NCBI RefSeq assembly: GCF_019649055.1
Contig: NW_026570235.1
Location: forward strand, 124,001-188,000
Length of the DNA stretch: 64,000 nt
Direction of reading: 5' to 3'
Source of the DNA: Paramacrobiotus metropolitanus
Lineage: Eukaryota; Tardigrada; Eutardigrada; Parachela; Macrobiotidae
Shown: positions 12,104-24,292 of the stretch, in pieces
Layout of the letters: each line of letters opens with the position of its first letter
Position numbering within the stretch: the stretch's first letter is position 1
Made by a program: the position numbers and the translations under genes
Notes under the pieces: generated by a model
What the model was told of the DNA's origin: nothing
What the model saw: only the letters and a program-made list of their open reading frames with translations
Database searches by the model: none

Positions 12104-13020
12104 TACAGTCAACTATATCTGGTGCGTAATAATATCGCTGATTCGTAGTTCATATTGAACGGAATTTAATGACTATGCTGTCTATGCAGTGTTGCAGCGT
12201 CTGCAAATGTTGTTATCCTGGCGCCCGTTCAACAATATAAAAAAAATTGAATAGCTACGATTTTCAGAAAAAATGTCATATGGGATAAAGTTATAAACCT
12301 TCAACGAGTTACACGAAATTAAAAACTTGAATAACATTTTTTTAGCATCTCAGAATCCTGAATGAGTATTATTCTGATGTTAAATCAGTGGTGCTTAACC
12401 GGAATGATACCATACGAACCATTTTTGATAACACTACGATCTGCAATGCTTACTTACGCACTCGTACAAACTACAAGATAATTATTATTATTATTACAGT
12501 AGTTTTGTTCTGAGAACCTTTACGCATTACCCCAAAGACAATAATTACAAAATTTAGTGATCCGCAATCTGCCACATTATTATTCTTTTGAAAAGCAATT
12601 TGATCACCGATTTACGCCTTTTACGGTTAAAGTAGCGATTTATTCGTTGAGATCTTGGGAACTTTAGGACTCGGATCAAAGCACTCACTATGGAGTGGGT
12701 GGCTCCGTGTAATTATGACATCATCGAATGGTACTGTTCGTTATATCGCGTGTAGCCGCCGTACCGTGTAAGGTACCGCACCACGAGTTCACAACGTGGG
12801 CTATTCAGAAATCACAGGTCAGAATGAATGATAAAACTCAAGGCTCATATAAAACCATTGCCAGGAGAATTCGTGTTTAGTTATCCGAGAGGTCTTTAGT
12901 GCGATCATCGATTTGGTTGGCTTTGTCGAAATCGGCGGATAATTTAGGTTGTTTCCGCATCCGATTTCCACATTTGAGGTGCCATTAGCTACATCTTGTT
13001 CTAACGAATTACCGTCCAAA
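12104..13020. promoter_or_regulatory. Intergenic region and NFX1 5' UTR/promoter
   Basis: The first half is AT-rich without coding signal. From about 12660 the sequence becomes GC-richer and leads to the NFX1 start (context CCAAAATGTCG at 13021). No TATA box stands out. I see no other gene here. Confidence 0.4.
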
Positions 13021-16000
13021 ATGTCGGATCAATCCCAGAATCACGGATACAACCCTAACAACAGGGGATCGAATCCTCGCGGAGGACGCAACCGCGGCGG
13101 ACGAAATCGCCCCCAGTACGGATATTATCATACTGCTCCCGCGGCCCATTCCCGGGAGAATCATCAGTATCCCGAATCCTACGAGTATCAGAACCCCAGC
13201 TACGGGAATCAGCGACAGTATGGGGATGCTCGCCAGGATCCCTTCCCCCATGCTCCCCACCATTCCGCCCCGTCCCAGCGTCCACAGGCCGTCCCGTATC
13301 AGGAGGATTATCACCATCAGCCGTACGATTATGGATACGGCGGTGAATCGTATTATGGAATGGAGTTTCATCCGCGCGGATCCCGTGGTGGACGGGGAGG
13401 GGGACGGGGTTCGCGACGCGCTGCGCCTCGCAGCAACGGACACGCCACGGCTCAGCAACCTCAGCCGCGACGGCAGTATCCCCAGGCTGATGATAATTGG
13501 CAGCGGAATAGTGGCCAGCCTCTGGGAGAGAGCGCCAATAGGGAAAGTAAGTTTTCTTGGAGGGAATTCCGAACTCGAATTTGTCTGATGCACGACTGAC
13601 GATAATTCTTTTAACTCTTAACTCTAGTTATCTAGTAGCTTTACTAGTAACTAACTATTCCTCCTGTTTTTTAATTGAATAATTTTTGCGATTTTTTTTT
13701 ATTTTTTTAAATTTTTATTCATTTTATTAATTTTTCCTCAAATGATTTGTATTTATTTTTTTAATTCACCCTTTTTTTAATTGTTGGGTAGTACTGCATC
13801 AGTTTGATGGTATTTTGTTTGTGAATTTTATACCACGGTTTCTCGTAATTTCTGGAAGTACAGTACTTGCTTGCGTTATAATATGAATTGGATTGTTACC
13901 TTTGAATTTTGATGTTATACAGTACCTATTGTCGGATTTGTACAGTTTTCGTTTTATCGAATTATATTACTGTGTGTTAATTGGTTTTAGTGAAGTTATC
14001 GAACTGCATTATTTCGTAGATCTGCTGCCGGTTGTTTCAAATCCAGTGCAGCCAGCTAAACCGAATAATGAACCGGCTAAAGTGATTCCAGAAACAGTGC
14101 CGTCCACTAGACGCCTTCCGGCCGCTAACCGTGGTAGTAACCGCGGAAGAAATACGCGGAATGATGATCGCAATCAGCGCGGTAAGACTGTGGTTTTCGG
14201 CAGTTTGAGAGCGTTTCTTTTCTGCATAATTTAGAAGTTTTAATGATATTGTGCGTTAGGGCGTATGGTGTATCTGGCTGATCTTTCCTTGTTTTTGTAC
14301 GACGAAGATTGACGACCTAATTTTTATGTACATGTACAGTAAATTTTTGCACGCTTGTGCTGTAGACTTCCATTGTACAAAAGTAACAACTGAAGAGTGT
14401 ACTGTATTTTTTTTAATAAACTGACTGTAGAGTATAGACCGTACTATCTTTTTTCTTGTTTCCAGAGAGATTGATTGATGATTTAACAAAAGAGCGACTG
14501 GAATGCCAGTTCTGTTATGATCGTGTGTGGGCCAAGCAGCAGACCTGGAGTTGTGATAACTGCTTCAACGTCTTCCATTTGAAATGCGTTCGAGGATGGG
14601 CCAACTCGTGCAAACGCGAATCCGACGGTATGCTCGTCTCTTTCTATGCTCACTGTCAATAGTCAGTGTCTGTGTAGTTATCGTTATTTATTGATTCTTT
14701 GTTTGTCTAGTTTTTAACAGTTATGTTCTGTGTTTAGACGACACCTGGCGGTGTATGATCTGCCAGTCCGTCTTCCAGGATGAACCGAAAACCTACTGGT
14801 GTTTTTGTCGCAAGCACGAGAATCCCGAGATGGACCTCGGCCTAACACCGCACTCCTGCGGAGAGACCTGCGCGAAGAACAACACCAAGCCCAACTCCAG
14901 CCGCAACTGTCCGCATCCCTGCACGGAGCTCTGCCACCCCGGTCCGTGTCCGCCCTGCCACAGTCTGGCGACGAAACCGTGCGCCTGCGGTCGCACCACC
15001 GTCTCCGAGCTGTGCTCCATCCAATCCGTCCACGTCTGCTCCAGTCTCTGCGGGAAAAGGCTCAACTGCGGCCGGCACACCTGTTCCGCCACGTGTCATC
15101 CGGGGGATTGCGAGAAATGCTCGGTGATGGTGGAGATTCCGTGTTTCTGCGGGAAGGATATGCGCAGTGTGCCGTGTATGGAGGCGGGGCTGGGGGAGTA
15201 TGCCAGCGGGGGGTTTGCCTGCGCGGAGGTGTGCGGGCGGCGGTTGGGGTGTGAGAATCATGGGTGTCAGCGGCGCTGTCATGCCGGGGAGTGTGGAGTG
15301 TGTCCGCAGGCGCCGGAGGTGGTGACGACGTGTCCGTGTGGGAAGATGGCGTTGAAGGGGATGCAGCGGCGCAGTTGTCTGGAGCCGGTGCCGACGTGTG
15401 TGGAGGTGTGCGGGAAACGGTTGGAATGCGGGACGGCGAAGAATCCGCATTTCTGCGAGAAAATGTGTCATGAAGGCCCGTGTGGAGCGTGCGGGAAGAA
15501 GACGGCGGTGACGTGCTTGTGCGGATCTTCGACACAGGTAAGAATGATAATCTTTGGTTAAAAGAAAATTTTTGCTCCTTAAATAATAAAAAATTTACGA
15601 ACGGTGAAACAGTTTATGTAATGGCAGAATGTAGATATGAAGTATGCCAGCACCCAGCTAGCTACGCACCAGTAGCAATCATTTTTTCTTTGTTTATATA
15701 CGGTTCTGTAAGAACCTATGATTGCAATTTTTTTAGGTTTTTACATTTCGCACTAAAATCCCAGTTGTATAGTGGTCAGAACACGGGCGTATTGGTTGAT
15801 ATGACCGCGCCATACGGCTCGACAAAGCCGCATCCAGCGCCCATTGCAGTTTAATCTATTTTGCGCAGACGAACTGTAGCCAAATGAAAAGCAAAAATAT
15901 AAGCGTTCAAAAAGTCTTGCAGATTATCGGTACATTTGCCAGTAAACGCCGATATTTTTCAAAACTTATCAAGCTATCAAAGTGAGAATTAAAGCCACTC

Positions 16001-18572
16001 ACTAGAAAGTTAGGGATGTGTTAGTCCATAAATGGGATATGCTAATGTTGCGTGGGATGTTTTAGTCCAAAAAGGTTTACCTTCCCAGACCGGAATATTA
16101 CAGAAATTGTAGCTTCCACTAAAGCCCTTCTGTGGTTCCAAATCGGCCATTTTTTAAGTTCTCCGGTATTTGTTGCCCTCGAAAAATTTTCGTTTAACAG
16201 TAATGATTATGGTTATTTTTAATATCTAATTTTCTGTCATTTTAAATTCGTGGCATATAAGAGCGCACACTGGCTGTTGCCTATTATAGGGCAAGTTTTG
16301 TTACCAATTGTAGGTGGTGCCTTGTGCGGAATTGACGCCGGAAGTGAAAATGTGGCATTGTACCAAGAAGTGCCAGAAGAAAATGTTATGTGGTCGGCAT
16401 AAATGCGACAATATCTGCTGTAATTTTGATGAGCATGTTTGTTTGCGGACCTGCGGGAAGCGTTTAACATGCGGGCTGCACAACTGTGAAGATCCATGTG
16501 GTCACCCGGTAATTTTCGTCTTTGTTCTCTGCTGTGTTTACATTTAGGAAGGAAATTTTTTTTGTTTGTGTAGGGATTTTGTCGTCGATGCTACAATACA
16601 TCATTCGAAGAGCGAACCTGCCGCTGTGGTCGCACCGTCCAGCACCCACCCATTCCCTGCGGCGCTGCGTTGCCGGATTGCCCCTATCCGTGTTCGGAGG
16701 TGCATGCGTGTGGGCATCCACCCACGCATAACTGTCACGGAGACGAGCAGTGTCCGGCGTGCACGTTCTTGTGCGAAAAGGTGTGCTTTTGTGGCCATGA
16801 GACACGGAAGAATGTGCCGTGTTTCACTACGGGGATTTCATGTGGGAAAGCATGCGGGAAGCCGTTGGAGTGTGGAGTGCACGCCTGTCGCAAGATCTGC
16901 CATTCTGGTAATGCATTTTGAACTGAGGAAATATGTTTAAGTTATTTATTAGCAGTACATTAGAAACTTGTGACACGTGATCTAAAATTTACTGACTCCT
17001 TGGCAATCACCGGTAAATCGTGACAATGATATCGTAGTGTTAAGGCTTGAATATCTGCCTTTGTGAACAATCGTTAGCTTTGTACACTTAGATATACTCG
17101 TACAATACGTTGTTGTGGTTAATAGTTTGGTTTGTAAAGTTTGGTTGATACGGTCGGTGTTTAATATTTTTCGGATTTTTATTGACGGTGGTTGAGTTCC
17201 GCGGTTTTTTTATGTGTGTATTTGCGATTCGCATAGGTGAGTGTCAGCCGCCTGGTGAGAAATGTGCCCAGTTGTGTCCGGTGGTGCGGAAATGCGGTCA
17301 TCCTTGTGGAGCTCCCTGCCACGGGAAATCTCGCTGCCCGAACACGTCATGCAAGGCCAATCTGGCGGTATCGTGCGAGTGTAAACTGCGCCAGAAGACC
17401 ATTGTGTGCTATCAGCATGACAAACTGCTGATGGACTATCTGCGCCGCAAGCAAGGAGAAACGGGCGCAGTTAAGACCGGAGATTTGGAGAGCCTGCGCT
17501 ATATGATGCCAACCGATATGTAAGAACAAAATTCGTTAACTAGGCGTTGTCATCTTTTGATTTTCCGAAAAATTGTTATACGTAAAGAAAAATTTCCTAC
17601 AGGTTTGTGTACCTGTATTCCTTTAAATGTGTGAAATGCTATCGTAACGGGATGACATGGATTTAGATCTAGCGCAAACTGCTATTGGACTACGCTTTCT
17701 ATCACTTCTTTTAGTTTTTTTGTGCGTAGTACTTGACATCTTTACTTAACACAATCGAACACTTTTTCAAGTTTGAGTCACTTTTATGTAGCGACTACTG
17801 GAGCTGGTTTCTTCTTACTCCTGAATTCAGGCAATCTTTATGTTATGTATGCCGTACGTATTATCGTTTGGTTGAGTTGCTATCAGTAAACCGGTTTGGG
17901 GTGACTAATTTCCAGCATTTGGGAAATTTCTGTCTTGGTTTACAGTTTTAAGTTACAACTTGATTGCAATTCGGCTGTTGATACGACAGCTGTATATTGT
18001 ATTTTAGTTTGGAATGCGATGAAGAGTGTCGTCGTGTGGAGCGCAACAAGAACCTGGCGGCCGCCTTGAAAATCGACGAGCATGTGGAGGAATCCAGCGC
18101 GCCCTGTCCGCCGGTCTACAGCGAAGACCTGAAAAAATTTGCCCGTGAACACCAGCGTTTCGCCACCCAACTGGAGCAGAAGCTCATGTCATTGGTGGAG
18201 ACGGTGAAGAAGTGCGCCACCCGCAAGGTCCACAATTTTGAGCCGATGAAATTTGATCAGCGCAAGTTCGCCCACGAGCTGGCCGGCTTCTACGGATGCG
18301 AGACGAAGAGCTACGACGACGAGCCCATCCGCAGTATCATCGCCGTCGCGCGGCCCGACAGTGTGATGCTGCCGGTGGTGCCGCTGTACCAGGTGGTGCA
18401 GGCGGAGAAGCCGGTTAAGCAGACCGCCAAATTCCCGGCGTCCGTCTTGAAGGGGGTGGCCGCGGCGCCGGTGCCGGTGGAGAAGGAGAGATCATCCGGC
18501 TGGCCCACCCATCTGCCGGTTGTGGATGCCAAGAAACAGCCGGTTATTGATTACTTTGATTTTGAGCAATAA
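13021..18572 (+). CDS. NFX1: NF-X1-type zinc finger protein (RING, NFX1 repeats, R3H)
   Basis: The eight-exon model is 13021-13546, 14020-14181, 14466-14627, 14738-15537, 16314-16508, 16574-16907, 17237-17519 and 18008-18572. It keeps frame throughout and gives 1008 residues, similar to the family. The N-terminal 175 residues are rich in Gly, Arg, Tyr, Gln and Pro (RGG-type, disordered). Next come Cys/His RING-PHD-like residues (CQFCYDRVWAKQQTWSCDNC to CMICQSVF), then a long run of NFX1-type zinc fingers of the form CG-x-H-x-C-x3-CH. The C-terminal exon holds the R3H region (ELAGFYGC). The family binds X-box promoter DNA and RNA and works in transcription and mRNA regulation; RING ubiquitin-ligase activity is reported for relatives. 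ATG 13021 is chosen for its context and because no in-frame ATG precedes it. Introns are 65 to 776 bases. Confidence 0.92.
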
Positions 18573-18574
18573 AA
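18569..18574 (+). terminator. Poly(A) signal AATAAA overlapping the NFX1 stop
   Basis: The last codon and stop (CAA TAA AAT) create AATAAA at the very end of the coding region, implying an extremely short 3' UTR if used. Confidence 0.45.
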
Positions 18575-19619
18575 TTAGATAGATAAATGATGAATTTTTT
18601 TGAATGAAATGAGCAACGAGACGAATGTTCTTGAGATTATGAGTACAGAGTGTGTAATGCTGGTGATCCTGCGTTCGGAATGTGTTCGATTGACCGATGT
18701 TCTGTTTTGCTTTTTTGATAGTTTTCTAGTTCGATATGTTGGAGCATTTCTGATGGGATTATTGCTTTATTTACTTTGATTTGTGATCTTTACGTCAGAA
18801 CCTGGATTAAACCGAGAAAAAACGATAAAAGAAACAGCGAGGCAAGACGTTGGTAGTTTTCGGTACGTGATTATGGTAAAACGGTAAAATTTAATATGAG
18901 TCCATACGCATTTATGTGCTTCCTCTGGATTTCCTTATGCTTATCTATTGCTAGCACGAGAACTGATTAACAGTAATTCGGCACAAATTTGATTTCAATT
19001 ACTGAATTATTTCGATTACGAAATTTTAATTCAAAATTTCAAAACCTTTAAACAATTAAACCACAACGGCAATTTACTGAATTATTTCGATTACGAAATT
19101 TTAATTCAAAATTTCAAAACCTTTAAACAATTAAACCACAACGGCAACGGCAAACAGACTTGATCTACGGCAATTTGTAGCACTTACTTGGCGCCTGCAG
19201 TCAGTCTCTGTATCAAATTATGGGCTAATGTTTTAGGCGCAAGATGATGAGTCTCTGTCATGGCCAGTCAATTCAAAAGTAGGCGCACTGCAAAGTGCAT
19301 ACCTTCATATTTTCCAAATCGAAATTTTTGGTTCGTTCTTGTTCCTTCGGACAGATTTTGTCTGGAATTACAGGAGCATAATTTTTCCATTTCGCTATTG
19401 CCATTTTATCTATTTTCACCCATCTTTATATTTATGGTAGCTAGCAGGTGAGACTAGTGATCCATACAGCAGTTTCGCTGCATCGTACTTACAGCTGTCG
19501 ATTAATGAGAATTTGCAGTGATTTTACGCTCCCTAGTTTCCAGTTCTCTGAGTCTTCTGGATTACGGTTTTGCTCACTATTGCATACTGTGAATTATAGC
19601 TGATTATTCTGCGGATATA
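18575..19619. other. Intergenic between NFX1 and MPP-beta
   Basis: AT-rich sequence with no recognised exon apart from the 75-bp tandem duplication listed separately. The last 100 bases presumably hold the MPP-beta promoter. Confidence 0.4.
18999..19148. repeat. 75-bp tandem duplication, two copies
   Basis: A unit starting TTACTGAATTATTTCGATTA and ending ACCACAACGGCAA is repeated exactly twice with a period of 75 bases (second copy from 19074). The copies look identical, so the duplication is recent. It contains no gene. Confidence 0.85.
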
Positions 19620-22600
19620 ATGGCGTCGAAGCTGTTGCGATTGTCGTCGGGAGTTCTGACGCAGGCCACACGGAGACCTTCGCTGGTACTTGCTTATCTC
19701 TCACTTCTCAGCAATTCCGTCTGTGCTGAACGCACTACTAAACATTTTGGCACGTAGGTGTCGCAGCGTTTCAAGTCTCCCTTAGCGTTCAATGAACGGC
19801 CCAGCCTGAACGTGCCGGAGACCCGCGTGACGACGCTGTCCAATGGCCTGCGTGTGGCGTCGGAGGACTCAGGATTGCCCACTTGCACCGTACGCACTCT
19901 GATTTCACGCGAAGAATGCAATGACGCTCTGGAAATGGTTGATTATCTAGGTGGGGTTGTGGATCGATGCGGGCAGTCGGTATGAGAATGAGAAGAATAA
20001 CGGTGTGGCGCATTTTCTGGAACACATGATCTTCAAAGGCACCAATTCCCGATCACAACAACAACTAGGTACGTTTTCCTGCGACAAATAATAAAAAATT
20101 GCTGGCTGTTTTCCTGTGTTCATACCATAGTTGAAAAATTCTGTGGCAGATTTCTCTCTGATTGTTTTACAAACTCAAATGGGAAAAAATTGTTTTCATC
20201 TTCGGTGGATTAACTTCGATTTTGTAAAAATTTAGTAAGTAAAAGGGAAAGATTTTGATAAATTAGAGGGAATTAAATAAAACAATAATAGTAGTAATTT
20301 AAGCAGAAGCAATTTGAGCGCAGAGAAACTGATATTTAATATTCAAAACAATGCGGGTGGAATGGTGTGACTGTATAATGCTACGTATAACTTATTGCCG
20401 AAAAAATAATTTTTTTTGATCTAGTGATCCATTTAATTGTACTGATAGAACAAAGTGCCTTTTATTTTTTCTCTATAATTTAAATATTATTGGATCAAAC
20501 TTTTCTTGTTGTTTTAAGAAATGGAAGTGGAGAACATGGGTGCGCATTTGAATGCCTACACCTCGCGTGAGCAGACGGTGTACTATGCCAAATCCTTCTC
20601 CAAGGATCTGGAGAAGGCCGTGAATATTCTGTCGGATATCACGCAGTACAGCACTTTCGGGGAGGATGAGATTGACCGCGAACGGGGCGTTATCCTGCGG
20701 GAAATGCAGGAAGTGGAGACCAATCTGCAGGAAGTAGTCTTTGACCATCTGCACGCCACGGCCTACCAGGGCACGCCGCTGGGACGCACCATCCTCGGAC
20801 CCACCCAGAATATTCAGTAAGCGTTAAATATTTCTTAAGATATTTCTCGGAAAAATGTTTGGTTTCCTCGAATTTTGGCTTTTCCTGGGTTTTTATTTAT
20901 GATTATTAATGTCACATTTGCGCGCTTTGTGTGTTGTGAATATTACTCCTTTTATGATCATTTTATTTGTAGGTCAATTTCCCGCCAGGATATTACCGAC
21001 TATATTAATAATCATTATAAAGCGCCGCGGATTGTTCTAGCGGCTTCCGGAGGTATGATTGTTCTGCTTGTCCAGTCCGCAGTTGCAGGCAGCATCGCGC
21101 AGAATCGGGTTGTGGTTTGTAGGTGTCAACCACGAACAGCTCGTGTCCCTGGCTGAAAAGAATTTTGGCTGCATTGGAATTACTTATCCCGGGGAGATCC
21201 CGCGGCTGGATCCCTGCCGTTTCACTGGAAGCGAGGTGCGTATATTCTTAGATTTGGTGTGATTTCTCTGCGTTTTTTTATCATGAACGATTAAACCGCA
21301 ACCACAGTACCAACCTAATCAGTGACGAATAACGTAGTGTGATGTAGCGGGCATGGTTGATCGTACTCCATTCATAGTGCTTAAGTCGCTTGTCCTGACA
21401 AGAACAGTTTTCTTCATGGTGGTTGTTAGATATTTATTTTTCCAGTGAATTTGTTCTTTTTTATGAATGCACTCCGGTTTAATATTCCAGCACCGATTTG
21501 CCGCATTTCCCGGAAATTTAAGTTATTTTCTCCTGTTTGAAGCTTTTAAAATTTTTTTAGAAAAAACTTTTGAAATGGCATTATTGACCCTGCTACTTAT
21601 TGTTAGTAATATACGCGTAGGAGAAGATCCTCGTTGTAGAAAATTAGAAATGGTGTTATTAGTTATACTTATCAGTTACTCTGTATATGCTCATTTTATG
21701 GTGACATGCTATTGCTTAAAATGATCGCTGTCATATTAACTTCGCATGACAAACTCCTGGCCGATGTAGATTCGCGTTCGGGATGATGATATGCCTTTAG
21801 CGCATGTTGCCATCGCTGTGGAGAGTGTCGGCTGGGCACATCCGGACAATATTCCCCTGATGATTGCCAATACCGTAAGCATTTATGACGGCAAAAAAAA
21901 TTGATATGGAGAATTTTGAACTCATAATTTTTTGCACAGTGGGAACCTTTTGAAATGATGGATATATTTTGTGGGGTGAAATAATCACAGATGTGTGCTT
22001 TCTACTTTTAGATTGTGGGCAGCTGGGATCGATCACACGGGGCAGGCGCGGTACGATGTACACTGTGCATGTCCGCTTTTATGATAGAAATTGCATTAAA
22101 ACATATAAATCTGGAGTGTGTCGTTGGGTGTAGAATGTGGCCAGTCGGTTGGCGCAAAATGTGGCGCCGTTAAACCTCTGCAACAGCTTCCAGTCCTTCA
22201 ACACCTGCTACACCGACACCGGCCTGTGGGGCGTGTACTTCATTGTGGACCGCATGAAGATCGATGATTTCATCTACAACCTGACGAACGAGTGGATGCG
22301 TCTGTGTAACAGTGTAACGGACTTCGAAGTGGAACGGGCCAAGAACTTCCTCAAGGCCAATATTCTCCTGCAACTGGACGGCACGACACCCATCTGCGAG
22401 GATATTGGTCGGCAGATGCTGTGCTACGGCCGTCGAATCCCCTACATCGAAATGGAAGCCAGAATTGATGTAGGTTCCACAGGTTAATTTGCCGTTGAAT
22501 TTTTGAATTAAGCGCACTAAAAGCCTTCATGGCTCCGGTTTGTTAATTTATTAGAACTTGTTCGGTGTATCTGTGTGCTTTTGTACTATTCGAAAATGTC

Positions 22601-23225
22601 TTTTCAAGATAAGCGAATTATGTATCGATTTATATGGGTTTACGTGTACCACTAAAAATGGAAGGTGTCATGTCTTACAAAATTCAAAATAGGTAATCTT
22701 ATAATTAGTTGTGCGGTACTGGCGGAAATTATCGGCGAACGTTAAGGTTTATCCTCAAATTATATTGTTCGACTACGCAGTCGTTTGACGGGGATGCGAC
22801 GGTCGCATTGTATCTGTATTTTCATCTGTAATAATTTTTGTTGCAGGCGGTGGATGCAAATATTGTCCGTGAAACATGTACTCGATACATTTATGATCGC
22901 TGTCCGGCTGTGGCAGGTGTTGGTAAGTGATGAGCAGCCATTAAACATAAGCATGGATGAAACATAAAGCAACACTGCGTAATTTCATTAAATACACTCG
23001 CCAAAACTTCCAGGTCAATGTTTACGATAAGTTTAACTGGGCGTTTTGCCCGATTCTTGGTCATTGTTGAGTGGAACTTATGAATTTTTTCAAATTATTT
23101 TTGTTATGCATCCTTTTTTTGCAGTTATGAGCGTTTCACTGATGGCTGCTTATTTTGTAGGACCTATTGAAGCTTTGACCGACTACAACCGACTCCGTAG
23201 CAGCATGTACTGGGCACGTTGGTGA
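19620..23225 (+). CDS. PMPCB: Mitochondrial processing peptidase beta subunit
   Basis: The eleven-exon model is 19620-19685, 19758-19889, 19951-20068, 20519-20816, 20973-21052, 21123-21235, 21770-21874, 22012-22050, 22134-22469, 22847-22922 and 23161-23225. It sums to 475 residues with every phase consistent. The N-terminus ([19 protein letters not shown]) is a typical Arg/Ser-rich matrix targeting peptide. The inverted zinc-binding motif HFLEH (HxxEH) is present, with the downstream Glu in the region [10 protein letters not shown], so the catalytic beta subunit rather than alpha is encoded. The M16 peptidase domains are complete, through [14 protein letters not shown] to the C-terminus. With the alpha subunit it removes presequences from imported precursors. 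Nothing is broken. Confidence 0.95.
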
Positions 23226-24292
23226 TCAGGGAAAACTATAACATTATGGTTATCTTTTACTAACGGAAAGTGGTACTGATGTTTGTACAAAATTATCGGT
23301 TTCTGTCGACCTGCACATTTATGAAAATGGGATGAAAGACGTTGTGAACTTGTGCGGTGAATGTCAATGTTCAGTAGTCACGTAGTGCGATTAATTTCTG
23401 CAACATTTACTTCGAAAATGGTTGAATGTGAATCCAACATAAAAGTATTTGATTACAAATATCTACAATGTGGCGTAGGAAATCATCCCATAAAATACCA
23501 GAAAAAGTGGGAACACTGCGAGACATATCCGTCTTTCGATCGCTGCGGTGCAGCCTTAATTGAGCTCGTTGGCACCGACATGTTCATCAATGACTTGCGC
23601 TGTCTGGAGAGTGGAGACCGTCGACGATGGGCTGCCGTTGCCCGCACGGTCGCACACCGGCCCGACTGCGCTTCGGGTTGTCCTTTTGCAACCAAACTGG
23701 TCGACCTGGGTGTGATTTTCTTAAATCACACCCGCTAATTACATTGATTACATTAATATTGTTTAAAATTTCAGAAATAATTTGTCCGAAATTAATTTCA
23801 GCAAGTAATACATTGTGCGAATATTTTCAGACAGGCCGCATTTCTGGGCGCTGCCGCTGAATCATTACAAATATTTTTCTTGTTACGATTCTGCTAAAGT
23901 TCCTTAAAATTAAATTATTATTTTTCCGAAGTATGAATCGCTGTGATTCCAATGAATTTTAATTTTTGAATCGCATTTAAATAATTACATTCCCCCAAAA
24001 TTAACACAAAAAACGCAAACAGCCAAACAACCGAATCGGTCAAACGTATAAAAAAATCGTCCACAAGTTTGATGCAAACCACCTTTGCCGGTACGACCAC
24101 CAAAGCAGTCGAAATTCATTATTTGGTAGTTACTGTGAAACAGGATAACACGACGACCCAGTGATACAGCACGTCAATCAGAGATTACAATTAATAAATG
24201 AAACCAAGGGTGAGCGCAGGAGCGGAGCTTGCTCCGTCCAAGGATAAGAGTAATAAAAAGCGGCATCCCCAACGGAACCGCCGCGACGGCGC
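23226..24292. other. Convergent intergenic region between MPP-beta and the CAHS gene
   Basis: This holds the two 3' ends. A plus-strand open stretch at 23361-23738 has no recognised homology and no splice context. A 21-base block at about 23368-23388 (ATGTTCAGTAGTCACGTAGT core) recurs at 28002-28022 inside the CAHS intron. Confidence 0.4.

Noticed and set aside
14793-15535. Long minus-strand open frames opposite NFX1 exon 4
   Set aside because: They are anti-sense shadows of the Cys-rich coding exon, with no homology of their own.
23361-23738. Plus-strand open frame after MPP-beta
   Set aside because: No recognised motif, no splice signals and no partner exon; listed only as intergenic.
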